Assembly: GCA_039587535.1 (NCBI GenBank)
Contig: JBDHIF010000002.1
Coordinates: 124,001 to 188,000 of the forward strand
Origin: JAWLHJ01 sp039587535
GTDB lineage: Bacteria > Gemmatimonadota > Gemmatimonadetes > Longimicrobiales > Gaopeijiaceae
Length of the DNA stretch: 64,000 bases
Direction of reading: 5' to 3'
Below the pieces are notes generated by a model. The model ran no database searches, was not told the DNA's origin, and saw only the letters and a list, made by a program, of their open reading frames with translations. Shown here one piece after another: positions 16,186-24,664 of this stretch. Positions within the stretch are counted from its first letter, which is position 1, and each line of letters starts with the position of its first letter. A program made the position numbers and the translations under genes.

Positions 16186-17740
16186 GATGTCGGAGACGCC
16201 GGATCACGCGACGGACAGTGGAATCCCTGTAGACCCGGTCTATGGCCCCGCCGAGCAGGGCGACCTCGGCATGCCCGGGTCGTTCCCATACACCCGGGGC
16301 GTGTATCCGGACATGTACAGGGGTCGGGTCTGGACCATGCGGCAGTATGCGGGCTTCGGAACGGCGGAGGAAACCAACGAGCGGTTCCGGTACCTCTTGG
16401 AGCAGGGGCAGACGGGGCTCTCGGTGGCCTTCGATCTCCCGACCCAGATGGGCTACGACTCCGACGCCGCGATGGCGCAAGGGGAGGTGGGCCGCGTTGG
16501 CGTGGCGATCGACTCGCTGGAAGACATGCGTCGCCTGTTTCAGGGCATCCGGCTGGGTGACGTCTCCACCTCCATGACCATCAACGCGACCGCCGGCATC
16601 CTACTGGCTTTCTATGTGGCGCTTGGAGACGAGCAAGGCGTGTCCCGGGACAAGCTCGCCGGCACCATCCAGAACGACGTCCTGAAGGAGTACATCGCAC
16701 GGGGCACGTACATCTACCCGGTGGATCAAAGCTTGCGGCTGGTGTCCGACATTATGGCGTTCTGCTCGCGAGAGGTCCCGCGCTGGAATACGATCTCCAT
16801 CTCCGGGTACCACATTCGTGAGGCGGGGTCCACGGCGCCGCAGGAGGTCGCCTTCACCTTCGCCAACGGCATCGAGTACGTGGATCGGGCTCTGGCCTCG
16901 GGGCTGGACCTGGAGTCGTTTGCGCCGCGGCTCTCATTCTTCTTCGCCGCGCACAACGACCTGTTCGAAGAAGTGGCGAAGTTCCGGGCAGCACGCCGGT
17001 TGTGGGCCACCATCATGCGGGAGCGATTCGGCGGCTCCGACCGCGCGGCACGGCTCCGCTTCCATACCCAGACTGGTGGATCCACGCTTACGGCCCAGCA
17101 GCCGCTCAACAACGTGGTCCGCGTCGCCGTGCAGGCTCTTGCGGCCACCCTCGGCGGTACCCAATCGCTCCACACGAACGGCTACGACGAGGCGCTTGCA
17201 CTCCCAACGACCGAGTCGGCAAAGCTGGCGCTGCGCACGCAGCAGATCCTGGCGTCCGAATCCGGTGTGATCCGTACCGCGGACCCGCTGGGGGGCTCGT
17301 ACTACGTGGAAGCCCTGACCGACGAGATCGAGGCGCGGGCTCGTGCCTATCTGGAGCGCATCGAGGAGCTCGGCGGGGCTGCCCGTGCGATCGAGTTCAT
17401 GCAAGAGGAGATCCACGCGGCGGCCTACGGGTTCCAACAGGATGTCGAGGCCGGGCGCCGCAAGGTGGTCGGAGTGAACGAGCAGGTTGAGGATGGACGC
17501 CCTCCCCGTATCGGGCAGCCTGACTACTCGGCCCTCGAGGATGGCCAGAAGGCTCGATTGGCGACCTTGCGCGCACGGAGGGACAGTCACGCGGTCCGGG
17601 ATTCCCTGCGGCGCATTCGCGATGCCGCTGGCACCGACGCGAATCTCATGCCCCCCATCATCGAGGCCGTGCGGGCTGAGGTGACCCTGGGTGAGATCAG
17701 CGATGTCCTCCGGGAGATCTGGGGCACCTACGACGCATGA
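16178..17740 (+). CDS. Methylmalonyl-CoA mutase, catalytic chain without cobalamin domain
   Basis: The 520-residue protein contains the mutase TIM-barrel domain only: FPYTRGVYPDMY, TMRQYAGFGTAEETN, GLSVAFDLPTQMGYDSD, SISGYHIREAGST and the substrate-binding RFHTQTGGSTLTAQQP. It lacks the C-terminal B12-binding domain (no DxHxxG motif), so a separate small subunit must be encoded elsewhere. The enzyme interconverts (R)-methylmalonyl-CoA and succinyl-CoA, the step after carboxylation of propionyl-CoA, matching the neighbours. The related isobutyryl-CoA or ethylmalonyl-CoA mutases are less likely in this context but not excluded. Confidence 0.9.
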   Translation: MTEMSETPDHATDSGIPVDPVYGPAEQGDLGMPGSFPYTRGVYPDMYRGRVWTMRQYAGFGTAEETNERFRYLLEQGQTGLSVAFDLPTQMGYDSDAAMAQGEVGRVGVAIDSLEDMRRLFQGIRLGDVSTSMTINATAGILLAFYVALGDEQGVSRDKLAGTIQNDVLKEYIARGTYIYPVDQSLRLVSDIMAFCSREVPRWNTISISGYHIREAGSTAPQEVAFTFANGIEYVDRALASGLDLESFAPRLSFFFAAHNDLFEEVAKFRAARRLWATIMRERFGGSDRAARLRFHTQTGGSTLTAQQPLNNVVRVAVQALAATLGGTQSLHTNGYDEALALPTTESAKLALRTQQILASESGVIRTADPLGGSYYVEALTDEIEARARAYLERIEELGGAARAIEFMQEEIHAAAYGFQQDVEAGRRKVVGVNEQVEDGRPPRIGQPDYSALEDGQKARLATLRARRDSHAVRDSLRRIRDAAGTDANLMPPIIEAVRAEVTLGEISDVLREIWGTYDA

Positions 17741-17906
17741 GGTCTCGGTGAAGCGTGCAGGGTACCAGAAGCCGCAGTCGAGATTTCCGCCCGCCGCATC
17801 AGACCGTTAACTTTCCAGGCTCTTTGAACTGACGGCGCGCGCCTTCCCGAGGAGCAGGAGAAGCACGCCGGGTCCATCCGCTCGAACGTTCGTCACCAAC
17901 ACCACG

Positions 17907-18212
17907 ATGCCCACGTACGAGTACCGTTGCCCGACCGGGCACACCTTCGAGGTCTTCCAGAAGATGTCGGACGATCCCGTGGCGGAGTGTCCGCAGTGCG
18001 GGGCCGATGCCGAACGCCTCATCTCGGGCGGCGCCGGCTTCCTTTTCAAGGGCGAAGGCTTCTACATCACCGACCACCGCTCTGCGGACTACAAGCAGAA
18101 AGTGTCCAAGGAGACGCCATCCGAGGGTGGGGCGGCAGGAGACACCTCGGGTTCCAGTGATTCCTCGGGCGGGTCTTCGAAGACCGACGCCAAGCCGGTC
18201 TCGGACGAGTGA
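17907..18212 (+). CDS. FmdB-family zinc-ribbon protein
   Basis: A 101-residue protein that starts MPTYEYRCPTGHTFEVFQKM, the FmdB regulatory-protein signature. Likely zinc ligands are C8, H12, C28 and C31 (CPQCG); the CPxGH version in place of CxxCGH is a known-looking variant. The C-terminal 35 residues are a Ser/Gly-rich, low-complexity tail. The family is widespread and its function is uncertain; some members affect gene expression. It overlaps argS by GTGA, and a 166-bp gap upstream probably carries a promoter. Confidence 0.88.
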   Translation: MPTYEYRCPTGHTFEVFQKMSDDPVAECPQCGADAERLISGGAGFLFKGEGFYITDHRSADYKQKVSKETPSEGGAAGDTSGSSDSSGGSSKTDAKPVSDE

Positions 18213-19909
18213 GCGTGGCCCACGAAGCGATCCGGAGCGCGCTGGAAGCCGTCATCGCGGAGCTGGGCGCTGAGCCTGGGGAGATCCAGCTGGAACGCCC
18301 ACGGGATCCCGATCACGGGGACATCGCCAGCAACGTCGCGATGACGCTGGCCGGTAGCCTGAAGAGATCCCCGAGGCAAATCGCCGACGAGATCGCGGCG
18401 CGACTGGACCTCGAAGCGGCCTGTGTGGAGACCGTCGACGTCGCCGGACCGGGCTTCCTCAATTTCCGGCTTTCTTCAGATACGGTGGCGTCGGTCGTGG
18501 ATGAGATCCTCAGCGCCGACGAGACCTACGGCCGGAGCGCTGCTGGCCAGGGCGAGCCTGTGATGGTCGAGTTCGTATCTGCCAACCCGACGGGTCCCCT
18601 ACACCTCGGGCACGGCCGCCAGGCAGCCCTTGGGGACGGCATCGCCGCGCTCCTAGAGTGGACGGGTCACGAGGTGCACCGGGAGTTCTACTACAACGAT
18701 AGCGGCCGCCAGATGGAGCTGCTGGCTTTGAGCGTCCGCGCTCGCTACCGGGAGCTTCTAGGCAAGGAGGAGGTCGTACCGGACGGGGGATACCAGGGCG
18801 CCTACATCCAGGATCTGGCGAAGGCGCTCCGTGAAGAGGTGGGTGACCGGTACCTGAACGACGCGTCGGAAGAAGCGCTCGACGCCATCCGCCATTTCGC
18901 GGTGGCCGTGCTCAGGGACGAGCAGGACCGTGACCTCCACGACTTCCGGGTCCACTTCGATACCTACTTCCTCGAGTCTTCGCTTTACGACCGGGGACTC
19001 GTGGACGGGACCGTCGAGCGCCTCCGGGCGACCGGCCTGGTCTATGAGCACGAGGGGGCGACGTGGCTAAGAACTACGGACTTCGGTGACCAGAAGGACC
19101 GGGTGATGATCCGTGGCAACGGCATGCCGACGTACTTCCTTCCGGACGTTGCCTACCACATGAACAAGTGGGAACGCGGCTTCCATAGGGTGATCAACGT
19201 GCAGGGCGCGGACCACCACGGCACGGTAGCTCGCGTCCAGGCCGGACTCCAGGCTCAGGGACTTCCGGCTGGATATCCGGAGTACGTCCTCCATCAAATG
19301 GTTCGGGTGGAGCGGGACGGGCAGGAGGTGAAGTTCTCCAAGAGGGCCGGTTCCTACACCACGCTTCGAGAGCTCTTCGAAGAGGTCGGCGTAGACGTGA
19401 CGCGGTACTTCTTCCAGATGCGGAAGCCCGATGCACATCTGCTCTTCGATCTGGACGTCGCTCTCGACCAGTCCGACAAGAATCCGGTCTACAAGATCCA
19501 GTACGCGCACGCCCGGATGTGCTCGATCTTCGCCAAGGCCGGAGTCGACATGGGCGAGGTGGGTACCGAGGGCGCGGACCTGTCCCTGCTCATCGCCGAT
19601 GGGGAGCGGGAGCTTCTGAAGAGCCTCGGGGAGTTCCCGGGGGCTCTGACGCGCGCGGCCGCACACACGGCGCCCCACGTTCTGTGCGACTACCTGGAAC
19701 AGACCGCCGGAGCGGCGAACTCGTGGTATCACGCCGGGAATCCGACACGGAACCCCGACCTGGCCGTGCTGGTGGACGATCCTGCACTGCGTGGCGCGCG
19801 CCTCGCGCTCGCCCGAGCGGTGCGTATCGTGCTCCGCAACGGTCTGAAAGTCCTGGGCATCGATGCTCCGACTCGCATGGTTCGTGACGACTCGGATGCC
19901 GCGGGTTGA
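18209..19909 (+). CDS. argS: Arginyl-tRNA synthetase
   Basis: The 566-residue class I aminoacyl-tRNA synthetase has VEFVSANPTGPLHLGHGRQAALGD with the HLGH version of the HIGH motif at residues 132-135, and a KFSKRAG segment in place of KMSKS. The N-terminal 90 residues fit the ArgRS Add-1 domain, and the C-terminus ends with the DALR-type anticodon domain (HVLCDYLEQTAGAANSWYH, RMVRDDSD). The GTG start overlaps the fmdB stop. An 80-bp gap separates it from the PfkB kinase. Confidence 0.96.
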   Translation: MSVAHEAIRSALEAVIAELGAEPGEIQLERPRDPDHGDIASNVAMTLAGSLKRSPRQIADEIAARLDLEAACVETVDVAGPGFLNFRLSSDTVASVVDEILSADETYGRSAAGQGEPVMVEFVSANPTGPLHLGHGRQAALGDGIAALLEWTGHEVHREFYYNDSGRQMELLALSVRARYRELLGKEEVVPDGGYQGAYIQDLAKALREEVGDRYLNDASEEALDAIRHFAVAVLRDEQDRDLHDFRVHFDTYFLESSLYDRGLVDGTVERLRATGLVYEHEGATWLRTTDFGDQKDRVMIRGNGMPTYFLPDVAYHMNKWERGFHRVINVQGADHHGTVARVQAGLQAQGLPAGYPEYVLHQMVRVERDGQEVKFSKRAGSYTTLRELFEEVGVDVTRYFFQMRKPDAHLLFDLDVALDQSDKNPVYKIQYAHARMCSIFAKAGVDMGEVGTEGADLSLLIADGERELLKSLGEFPGALTRAAAHTAPHVLCDYLEQTAGAANSWYHAGNPTRNPDLAVLVDDPALRGARLALARAVRIVLRNGLKVLGIDAPTRMVRDDSDAAG

Positions 19910-19989
19910 AGTAGAGATCTGCCTCGATCCGGCGGCGACGGACGGTGTGGGTCGCGTTCTTACAGAACTGAAAAGGCTGTCAGCTGTTT

Positions 19990-20910
19990 ATGTCCATTCT
20001 CTGTGTAGGTAGCGTAGCGCTCGACTCGGTCGAGACGCCTTTCGGGAAGGCCGATCGCGTGGTCGGTGGGTCCGCGGTGTACTTCACGGCTGCTGCGGCG
20101 CTGTTCAACCCGGTCCAGGTGGTGGGCGTCGTGGGAGACGACTACCCGATCGGTGAGCTCGACTTCCTGGAGCACCGGGGCGCCGACCTGTCGGGCATCC
20201 AGAAGGTGGACGGGGAGAGCTTCTTCTGGGCCGGCCGCTACCACTTCGACCTCAATTCGCGGGATACCCTGGAGACCAAGCTCGGCGTGTTCGCCGATTT
20301 CGAGCCGCAGATTCCGGACGGTTTTCGGGCGTCCAGATTCGTGTTCCTCGGAAACATCGACCCGGCGCTACAACATGATGTCCTGGACCAAGTGAGCGCT
20401 CCCGAGGTCGTGGCGTGCGACACCATGAACTTCTGGATCGATGGAGCTCGGGATCGACTTCTATCCCTTCTCGACCGGGTGCGCATCCTGATCGTCAACG
20501 ATGAGGAAGTCCGTCAGCTGGCCGACGAGCCCAACATCCTCAAGGCTGCAAGGTGGGTCCAGGAGCGAGGGCCCGAGGTCGTGGTCGTCAAGAAGGGTGA
20601 GCACGGAGCTATCCTTTTCGCTCGAGACTGGCTGTTCTTCGTGCCCGGGTATCCGTTGGAGGATGTCTTCGATCCCACCGGTGCGGGCGACGCGTTCGCT
20701 GGAGGGTTCATCGGCTACCTCGCCGGTGCCGGCAGCATGGAGCCTCACGATCTGCGCTTGGCCATGGTCCACGGTTCCGCTCTGGGGTCCTTCGCCGTAG
20801 AGCGATTCTCCGTGAGCCGCTTACGGGAGCTGACCATGGACGACGTTCGTCGACGTGTCGCGGAGTTCCGGGCCCTGACGGCTTTCGAGACCCGAGTGGA
20901 GGCTGTCTGA
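19990..20910 (+). CDS. PfkB-family carbohydrate/nucleoside kinase
   Basis: The 306-residue protein is a ribokinase-fold kinase: N-terminal ILCVGSVALDSVETPFG with GGSAVYF (substrate lid), and the C-terminal catalytic motif DPTGAGDAFAGGF (from residue 228) with the catalytic aspartate. Substrate cannot be assigned; candidates include sugars, adenosine or other nucleosides. It is 1 bp from purM, so a link to purine or ribose metabolism is plausible but inferred only from position. The start follows a poor ribosome site. Confidence 0.88.
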   Translation: MSILCVGSVALDSVETPFGKADRVVGGSAVYFTAAAALFNPVQVVGVVGDDYPIGELDFLEHRGADLSGIQKVDGESFFWAGRYHFDLNSRDTLETKLGVFADFEPQIPDGFRASRFVFLGNIDPALQHDVLDQVSAPEVVACDTMNFWIDGARDRLLSLLDRVRILIVNDEEVRQLADEPNILKAARWVQERGPEVVVVKKGEHGAILFARDWLFFVPGYPLEDVFDPTGAGDAFAGGFIGYLAGAGSMEPHDLRLAMVHGSALGSFAVERFSVSRLRELTMDDVRRRVAEFRALTAFETRVEAV

Positions 20911-20911
20911 C

Positions 20912-21940
20912 ATGAGCGAGGGATTGAGTTACAGCGATGCCGGGGTGGATCTCGACGCGGCCGAGCGCACGAAGGACCGCCTGAAGGAGTTGGTGGCGTC
21001 TACACGGGATAGGTTCACCTTGTCCGAGCTGGGCGCCTTCGGCGGACTGTACCGGGTGCCGGACGATGTCCCGCAGCCGGTGTTGGTCTCCAGCGCCGAT
21101 GGGGTAGGCACCAAGCTCAAAGTCGCTTTCCTTGCCGGGCGGCACGACACGGTTGGGCAGTGCCTCGTGAACCACTGCGTCAACGATATCCTTGTCCAGG
21201 GCGCGCGTCCGCTCTTCTTCCTGGACTATCTGGCGACCGGTCAGATGGACGAGACGGTCGTGCACGATGTCGTCCACGGTGTGGCCACAGCCTGCAAGGA
21301 GAACCATTGCGCGCTGCTCGGAGGCGAGACGGCCCAGATGCCGGACTTCTATGCCGCGGACGAGTACGACCTCGCGGGGTTCATCGTCGGTGTGGTGGAG
21401 CAGGGGCGGATCCTGGAGGGCAAGCGCATCGCCGAGGGAGACCTCTTGGTCGGTATCGATGCCTCCGGGCTCCACACCAACGGGTACACGCTGGCTCGGA
21501 AGATCGTCTTCGAGGTGATGGGCCTGAGCGTCGATGACGAGCTGCCCGGGACGGGACGGTCCGTCGCCGACGAGCTTCTTGCGGTGCACCGGAGCTACCT
21601 CCCGCTTCTATGGCCCCTGATCGAGGAGGATAAGATCGAGGGCTTGGCGCACATCACGGGCGGCGGCATCCCCGGAAATCTTCCCAGAGTACTCCCCGAG
21701 GGTCTCGGGGCGGATGTGGACCGCGCATCTTGGGATGTGCCCGCGGTGTTCCGTACTCTGCAGGATGCAGGCGGGGTGACCCGGGACGAGATGGATCGCG
21801 TCTTCAACATGGGCATCGGCATGATCGCCGTGGTCCGGGAGCGCGAGGCTGGGGCGGTGGTCAATGCCGCCCAAGATGCGGGCATGGGAGCCCGGGTCAT
21901 CGGACGGGTGACAGTGGGTGACGGTGTACGCTACACGTGA
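20912..21940 (+). CDS. purM: Phosphoribosylformylglycinamidine cyclo-ligase (AIR synthetase)
   Basis: The 342-residue protein begins LSYSDAGVDLDAAERTKDRLK and contains VSSADGVGTKLKVAF, GQCLVNHCVNDILVQGA, GGETAQMPDFY and HITGGGIPGNLPRVLP, all PurM hallmarks. PurM closes the imidazole ring of AIR with ATP in purine synthesis. Length is normal. No other pur gene is next to it here. Its stop overlaps the start of the following outer-membrane protein gene (GTGA). Confidence 0.97.
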   Translation: MSEGLSYSDAGVDLDAAERTKDRLKELVASTRDRFTLSELGAFGGLYRVPDDVPQPVLVSSADGVGTKLKVAFLAGRHDTVGQCLVNHCVNDILVQGARPLFFLDYLATGQMDETVVHDVVHGVATACKENHCALLGGETAQMPDFYAADEYDLAGFIVGVVEQGRILEGKRIAEGDLLVGIDASGLHTNGYTLARKIVFEVMGLSVDDELPGTGRSVADELLAVHRSYLPLLWPLIEEDKIEGLAHITGGGIPGNLPRVLPEGLGADVDRASWDVPAVFRTLQDAGGVTRDEMDRVFNMGIGMIAVVREREAGAVVNAAQDAGMGARVIGRVTVGDGVRYT

Positions 21941-22926
21941 CGCACCCCGTGGGTAGCAGGGGATCGTGGCCGGCGCACATCGGCCGGATGCTCCTGATCA
22001 GCCTGATCGCGGGCCCGGCACTTCTGGATGCACAGGCTCCGGGGGATCTGACTGCCGTGTGCGTGGCGGCCGGGGCAGACCTCGAGGCGTGCGCGACAGG
22101 CGAGGTCGCTGCCCGCGCGCTTGCCGGTCAGATGGGGCTCCTTTCGGGCTGGGGCTCGGAAGTCGCGGGCTCGGCCTCCACGCTGGGACGAAAGATCGGG
22201 AACACTCCGCGCCTTTCCTTCTCGTTGCGTGCGGGAGGGATGTCCATGGGCCTCCCGGATCTTTTCGACGAGGGTACCGGCCCGGCACCGGAAGCATCGT
22301 TTCTGGTGCCGGCGCTGCAGGGTGGCTTGGCCTTCGGAGTACTGGACGGCTTTTCGCCCATGAGTACCGTTGGCGGCGTGCTGTCGCTGGACCTCTTCGG
22401 GTCGCTGGCCGTGGTGATGCCCCCCGCGTCCGAGGGCTTCGATGGCAGCACGACGGGGGGCTCCGTCGGGGTCCGCCTGGGCCTTATCCGCGAGTCGTTC
22501 ACGCTTCCGGGCGTGAGCGTCTCGCTTTCCCGCAGGTTCGTCGGAGTCGTCGGCGTGGGGAACACGGAGATCGGTGATCGAACCGCCGTGGACGTGGAGC
22601 CTTCCGTCACCTCACTTCGGGTCACCCTGGGCAAGGACCTCTTCGGCCTGGGCGTGTTGGCTGGCTGGGGGCGGGACGAGATCGATTCCGACGCCGTGCT
22701 CGCGGTGGCTGACAGCGGGGGCGACGTGGCCACGGTGTCCGGACGGACGCATGCGGCTCGAAACCTATTATTTGGCGGCCTGGCCATGAGCTTCCTTCTG
22801 CTGCAGCTCTCCCTCGAGGGGGGGTGGGCGGGGGGGGTTGCGGACGTCCCCGCGGGCCTGGTGGGGCGCTTCGACCCCGCGCACGGGTCGCCGTTTGGAG
22901 CCCTCTCAGCACGGTTCACTCCCTGA
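21937..22926 (+). CDS. Predicted outer-membrane beta-barrel protein of unknown function
   Basis: A 329-residue protein with an N-terminal signal (MLLISLIAGPALLDAQAPG). The rest alternates short hydrophobic and glycine-rich strands (GVRLGLIRESFTLPGVSVSLSRRF, LGVLAGWGRDE, LQLSLEGGWAGGV) and ends SARFTP, which suggests an outer-membrane barrel. I recognise no named family. It overlaps purM at its start and ribD at its end (TGATG), an odd position for a cell-surface protein. The overlap at both ends is strong evidence that it is a real gene. Confidence 0.7.
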   Translation: MTHPVGSRGSWPAHIGRMLLISLIAGPALLDAQAPGDLTAVCVAAGADLEACATGEVAARALAGQMGLLSGWGSEVAGSASTLGRKIGNTPRLSFSLRAGGMSMGLPDLFDEGTGPAPEASFLVPALQGGLAFGVLDGFSPMSTVGGVLSLDLFGSLAVVMPPASEGFDGSTTGGSVGVRLGLIRESFTLPGVSVSLSRRFVGVVGVGNTEIGDRTAVDVEPSVTSLRVTLGKDLFGLGVLAGWGRDEIDSDAVLAVADSGGDVATVSGRTHAARNLLFGGLAMSFLLLQLSLEGGWAGGVADVPAGLVGRFDPAHGSPFGALSARFTP

Positions 22927-24050
22927 TGTCCACCGCGGGCGCCCGGTTGTCGACGGAAGACGTCGCCTACCTCCAGAGGGCCGAGGAGCTGGCGGCCAGA
23001 GGCTGGGGGTACGTGCAGCCAAATCCCATGGTCGGCTGTGTGCTCGTACGCGACGGAGAGGTGGTCGGGGAAGGCTTCCACGAACGTTTCGGTGGCCCCC
23101 ACGCCGAGATCGTCGCGCTGGAGTCTGCCCTGGGTCGTGCGAACGGGTCGACGGCGTACGTCACCCTCGAACCCTGCAACCACCACGGGAAGACCCCTCC
23201 ATGCTCGGAGGCACTCATCGACGCCGGAGTTCGCCGCGTCGTGTTCGCGGCCAGTGATCCGGGAGCGAGATCGAGCGGTGGGGGAGGCCGACTCCGAGCC
23301 GCCGGAGTCGACGTGGTTGGACCCGCGCTACCAAGGGTCGAAGGGGAAGCCATCAGCCCCGCCTTCTTCCATACGACACGTCATGGCACGCCATACGTGG
23401 CGTTGAAGCTGGCCATGAGCCTCGACGCGAGGATTGCGGCCGGCCCCGGCCGGCGGACCCACATCACGGGACCGGAGGCGGAGCGAGAGGTCCATCGCCT
23501 GCGTTCCGGATACGATGCGGTGATGGTGGGGGCCGGGACGATTCGGGCCGACGACCCTCGGCTCACCGTGAGAGAGGTGCCTCTAGGCGACCGGCCGCTG
23601 CGCCGCGTGATCCTTGATTCAGCCGCGGGAACCCCTTCCGACGCCGCGCTCTTCAGCGTCGAGGCCGCCAATGCCCCCGTGCACGTGTTCACCAGGGAGG
23701 CCGTGTCCGAGGCGGCCATCGAGCGACTCGAAGCCGCGGGCGCCCACGTGCATCCGGTCCGGGAGGGACCGAGTGGTCTGGACCTGGGCCACGTCTTCGG
23801 GGTGCTTTGGGAGATAGGGGTGCGGTCCGTGTTCTGTGAGGGGGGGCGGAGGGTCGCGGCGAGCCTCCTGTCAGAAGGACGCACACAGAGGCTGCATCTG
23901 CTCGTGGCGCCGCGGACACTGGGTGCCGAGGGCTTCCCTGCGTTTGCGGACGACGCGCAGGGCTTAGACTGGAGCGATTTCGAGCCATCCGACCCTCCCA
24001 AGCTGCTCGGCCGCGACGCGTTGCTCACGTGGGATCGGAGGGAGTCCTGA
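22926..24050 (+). CDS. ribD: Bifunctional riboflavin deaminase/reductase RibD
   Basis: A 374-residue two-domain enzyme. The deaminase domain (about 1-145) has the zinc site HAE (59-61) with C84 and C93 in EPCNHHGKTPPC. The reductase domain (about 150-370) begins YVALKLAMSLDARIAAG and has DAVMVGAGTIRADDPRLTVR and VFCEGGRRVAASLL. It converts the GTP-derived pyrimidine to 5-amino-6-ribitylaminouracil phosphate in two steps. The start chosen is the ATG overlapping the previous TGA. It opens the contiguous riboflavin genes; no gap exists for an FMN riboswitch. Confidence 0.95.
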   Translation: MSTAGARLSTEDVAYLQRAEELAARGWGYVQPNPMVGCVLVRDGEVVGEGFHERFGGPHAEIVALESALGRANGSTAYVTLEPCNHHGKTPPCSEALIDAGVRRVVFAASDPGARSSGGGGRLRAAGVDVVGPALPRVEGEAISPAFFHTTRHGTPYVALKLAMSLDARIAAGPGRRTHITGPEAEREVHRLRSGYDAVMVGAGTIRADDPRLTVREVPLGDRPLRRVILDSAAGTPSDAALFSVEAANAPVHVFTREAVSEAAIERLEAAGAHVHPVREGPSGLDLGHVFGVLWEIGVRSVFCEGGRRVAASLLSEGRTQRLHLLVAPRTLGAEGFPAFADDAQGLDWSDFEPSDPPKLLGRDALLTWDRRES

Positions 24051-24664
24051 TGTTCACGGGAATCGTGGAGCGCACGGGGACTATCGCACGCGTTCAAGAG
24101 CAGGCCACGGTACGCCGGGTTCGCGTCGAGTGTGGCACAGACTTCGCCTCCGAGCTCGGGCTCGGGGACTCGGTGGCGGTGGACGGGGCGTGCTTCACCG
24201 TAGTGGGCGTCGATGGGCCGTGCTTCGACGTGGACATCATCGGTACGAGCCTGGCCAGGACTGTCGCGGCGGGATACGAGGCGGGGCGGACCGTCAACCT
24301 CGAGCGAGCGCTGCGCGTGGGTGGTCGCCTGGACGGCCATCTCGTTCAGGGACATGTAGATGGCACTGGCTATTTAAACGAGATTAGAGAGGATGGCGAG
24401 TTCTGGCGCATGGAGACGCGGCTCCCGGAGGACGTGGCTGACCAGACCGTGGAGCGGGGGTCCATCACCCTCAACGGCGTCAGCCTCACTGTGGCGGAAA
24501 TGCCAGAGCCGGAGGTGTGCGTCATCGGCTTGGTCCCGTTCACGTACGAGCACACGAACCTGGGCCTTCTGCGCCCGGGGGATCCCGTGAATGTCGAAGG
24601 GGACCTGATCGGAAAATACGTGGGTAAGATCCTCGCCCAACGCGCCCGGGAAGACCAAGCATGA
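24050..24664 (+). CDS. ribE: Riboflavin synthase alpha chain
   Basis: The 204-residue protein starts MFTGIVERTGTIARV, the exact N-terminus of riboflavin synthase, and contains two lumazine-binding repeats (each about 95 residues; the second opens LVQGHVDGTGYLNEI). It dismutates two 6,7-dimethyl-8-ribityllumazine molecules into riboflavin. The start overlaps the ribD stop (TGATG), and its own stop overlaps the ribBA start (ATGA). Confidence 0.96.
   Translation: MFTGIVERTGTIARVQEQATVRRVRVECGTDFASELGLGDSVAVDGACFTVVGVDGPCFDVDIIGTSLARTVAAGYEAGRTVNLERALRVGGRLDGHLVQGHVDGTGYLNEIREDGEFWRMETRLPEDVADQTVERGSITLNGVSLTVAEMPEPEVCVIGLVPFTYEHTNLGLLRPGDPVNVEGDLIGKYVGKILAQRAREDQA

Noticed and set aside
22800..22926. 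FMN riboswitch before the riboflavin genes.
   Set aside because: ribD overlaps the preceding coding gene and there is no untranslated leader to hold one.
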